A stretch of DNA of 64,000 nucleotides, taken from contig JADJAE010000170.1 of assembly GCA_016704445.1 (NCBI GenBank), positions 1-64,000 of the forward strand. The letters run 5' to 3'. Of this stretch, positions 62,621 to 64,000 are shown piece after piece. Numbering within the stretch: the first letter of the stretch is position 1; each line of letters starts with the position of its first letter. This DNA comes from Deltaproteobacteria bacterium. GTDB lineage: Bacteria > Myxococcota_A > Polyangia > Polyangiales > Ga0077539. The position numbers and the translations under genes were made by a program. Below the pieces are notes generated by a model. That model ran no database searches, was not told the DNA's origin, and worked only from the letters and a program-made list of their open reading frames with translations.

Positions 62621-63528
62621 AGCGCCTCGTCGCGACCGCCGCGCTGCTCGCCTCCTTCGGCGCCGCGTCCCCCGCACAGGCCTTCTGCCGCACGATGACC
62701 TCCCGCGTCCGCGCCCAGGAGGGAGAGTGCCCGATGTACGGCGTCGCCCTCTCCTGGCGAAACCTCTGCACGGGCTACGCGCTCTATCGGGCCAACCTCC
62801 CGATGGGCCTCACGATGCCCGACCTCGACCGGATCACCGCCTCGTCGACCGGCGCCTGGGGCCGCGTCGCCTGCGACGACAACGGCCGCGAGCCCCAGTA
62901 CTACCGCATCGTCCCCAACGGAACGACGTCCAACCCCACCGGCTACAACCCCTTCGGGTCGAACTCCAACACCGTGGCCTTCCGGCCCAAGTGGGAGGAC
63001 GACGCGCTCCACCGGCCGGGGACCATCGCCATCACCGTGGTCACCTTCGACTCGCTCACCGGCGAGATCTTCGACGCCGACATCGAGCTCAACAGCCGCG
63101 CAGGCGCCAACCCCGGAGGTTTCGTCTTCGCCTCGGGGCGCGTGCCCGAGCCCGACGAGTGCGACCTCCAGACGATCCTCACCCACGAGTTCGGCCACTT
63201 CCTGGGCCTCGCCCACTCCGACATCTCCCGCGCGGTGATGTACCCCACGGCGGGTCTCGGCGAGATCCGCAGCGACCTCAACAGCGACGACTCCGCCGGC
63301 GTCTGCGCCATCTACCCCGAGCGCGCGACCCCGCCGGGGCGCTGCATCGGCATCCCCTACGGCGGCCTCGCCACCACGCCGGGCGGCGCCACCGTCGTCG
63401 GCCCCAACAACATCTCCTGCGCCGTCGGTCGTAGCCCTCGCGGCGCAACCGGCGCGATCGCCCTCGCCCTGCTCGGCCTCGCGGTCGGGCTCCGCCGTCG
63501 ACGCCGCGCCGGTGTGAATCGCGATTGA
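62617..63528 (+). CDS. Matrixin-like metalloprotease with MYXO-CTERM-type tail
   Basis: 303 residues, TTG start overlapping the previous stop. A signal peptide (cut near AQAF) leads to a Zn protease: H190-E-F-G-H-F-L-G-L-A-H fits HExxHxxGxxH, with the Met turn in SRAVMYPT, so it is an M10/matrixin-type metzincin. Several Cys suggest disulfides. The C-terminus has a hydrophobic stretch (GAIALALLGLAVGL) followed by RRRRR, preceded by a Gly/Ser and a Cys-rich stretch, which fits a MYXO-CTERM sorting and cleavage signal. It is therefore probably anchored at the cell surface and then released or lipidated. No pro-domain Cys switch is obvious. Confidence 0.85.
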   Translation: MKRLVATAALLASFGAASPAQAFCRTMTSRVRAQEGECPMYGVALSWRNLCTGYALYRANLPMGLTMPDLDRITASSTGAWGRVACDDNGREPQYYRIVPNGTTSNPTGYNPFGSNSNTVAFRPKWEDDALHRPGTIAITVVTFDSLTGEIFDADIELNSRAGANPGGFVFASGRVPEPDECDLQTILTHEFGHFLGLAHSDISRAVMYPTAGLGEIRSDLNSDDSAGVCAIYPERATPPGRCIGIPYGGLATTPGGATVVGPNNISCAVGRSPRGATGAIALALLGLAVGLRRRRRAGVNRD

Positions 63529-63727
63529 CGCCCGGAGCGTGACGTCTCGCTCGCGGTGCTGCGCTCACACCGGGCTGTGAACGATCGTCCACGAGCGACG
63601 TAGCCCGCGACAGCCCCGCGGTTGAACGCCGACCACGCGGATTCTCTTCGCTTCCACCGCTGATTTTGTGGGTCTTCGGTGTTGGTACGACGGCTGCTCT
63701 ATCGCCTTCCCGGAGGCGACGAGCGCA

Positions 63728-64000
63728 ATGACCCAACCGACCAACGAGACTACGCAGACCGACCGGGAACTCATCACCAGATTGCTTCGCGGCGACGCCG
63801 CTGGCTGGCGGGAGTTCCAGGTGCGCTTCGACCGCCTGGTACGTCGGCAGGTCGAGCGCGTCTGTCGCGGCTTCGCGCGAGCCCTCGGGAGCGACGAGAT
63901 GGAGGAGATCCGCGCGGAGTTCTACCTCTCTCTGGTCGACCGCGAGATGCGCAAGCTCCGGCTCTTCGACCCGACGCGCGGGCTCAAGCTCTCGAGCTGG
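63728..64000 (+). CDS. Sigma-70 family RNA polymerase sigma factor, cut by window end
   Basis: The first 91 residues are present; the gene continues beyond 64000. LITRLLRGDAAGWREFQVRFDRLVRRQVERVC and the following DEMEEIRAEFYLSLVDREMRKL look like region 1.2/2 of a sigma-70 factor, with FDPTRGLKLSSW like region 2.4. It is probably an ECF-type or short sigma factor. An ATG at 63728 is preceded by CGGAGG at a good distance. No promoter is clear in the 199-base gap before it (63529-63727). Confidence 0.75.
   Translation, partial: MTQPTNETTQTDRELITRLLRGDAAGWREFQVRFDRLVRRQVERVCRGFARALGSDEMEEIRAEFYLSLVDREMRKLRLFDPTRGLKLSSW

Overview
The window is very GC-rich, with strong third-position GC and many GTG or TTG starts. 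It carries many lipoproteins with Asp/Pro/Thr-rich stalks and one metalloprotease with a MYXO-CTERM-like tail. This points to a myxobacterium (Myxococcota, probably the Polyangia/Sandaracinus side). It is mostly ordinary chromosome. I saw no rRNA, tRNA, CRISPR array, insertion sequence or prophage, and no gene-free stretch longer than about 300 bases.

Layout. 1-2.1 kb: wreckage of two genes, proA (minus) and a GNAT acetyltransferase (plus), both recognisable only by hopping between frames. 2.3-5.2 kb: an RCC1/propeller lipoprotein and RNase HI. 5.2-9.6 kb: a PilZ-methyltransferase translationally coupled to a long sensor kinase-receiver-kinase protein. This layout resembles the PhcB/PhcS/PhcR fatty-acid-methyl-ester quorum-sensing system with PhcS and PhcR fused. 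9.6-17.4 kb: proB, a YhhN-family membrane protein, a frameshifted SNF2 helicase, an alpha/beta hydrolase, two DUF4398-type lipoproteins (one with OmpA) and a CsbD-like protein. 17.5-30.2 kb: an amidohydrolase/thrombospondin-3/lamin-tail lipoprotein, then an oxygenase-rich block. That block holds three Fe(II)/2-oxoglutarate-type oxygenases (two paralogous), a Rieske oxygenase, a DUF350 membrane protein with a glutathionylspermidine-synthase-like ATP-grasp enzyme, and two unknown genes. Most neighbours in the block overlap by 1 or 4 bases. 30-41 kb: EF-hand 5'-nucleotidase, membrane-fused spermidine-synthase-like protein, MFS exporter, ABC-F protein and three stalked lipoproteins. 41-49 kb: GspC-like PDZ protein, Ser/Thr kinase, a small unknown protein, and a leaderless subtilase-vWA protein. 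49.7-54.8 kb: a probable operon of GAF histidine kinase, proC, an alpha/beta hydrolase and a five-S1-domain protein, ending at a perfect hairpin. 54.8-63.5 kb: Gly-rich lipoprotein, BolA, CorC/HlyC-like transporter with moaE and moaC, RseP-type protease, two unknowns and a matrixin-like protease. The window ends inside a sigma-factor-like gene.

Together. Proline synthesis is represented by intact proB and proC but a ruined proA. The minus-strand moaC-moaE-CorC group looks like an operon. The best candidates for undescribed biology are the coupled methyltransferase/fused kinase pair, the oxygenase block, and the kinase/small protein/subtilase-vWA locus.

Caution. Several large genes carry single-base frameshifts. 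Three of them (near 13371, 13642 and 55323) lie in G or C runs, which suggests sequencing or assembly error rather than decay. The same may apply to the first 2 kb and to an odd gene junction near 21.08 kb.
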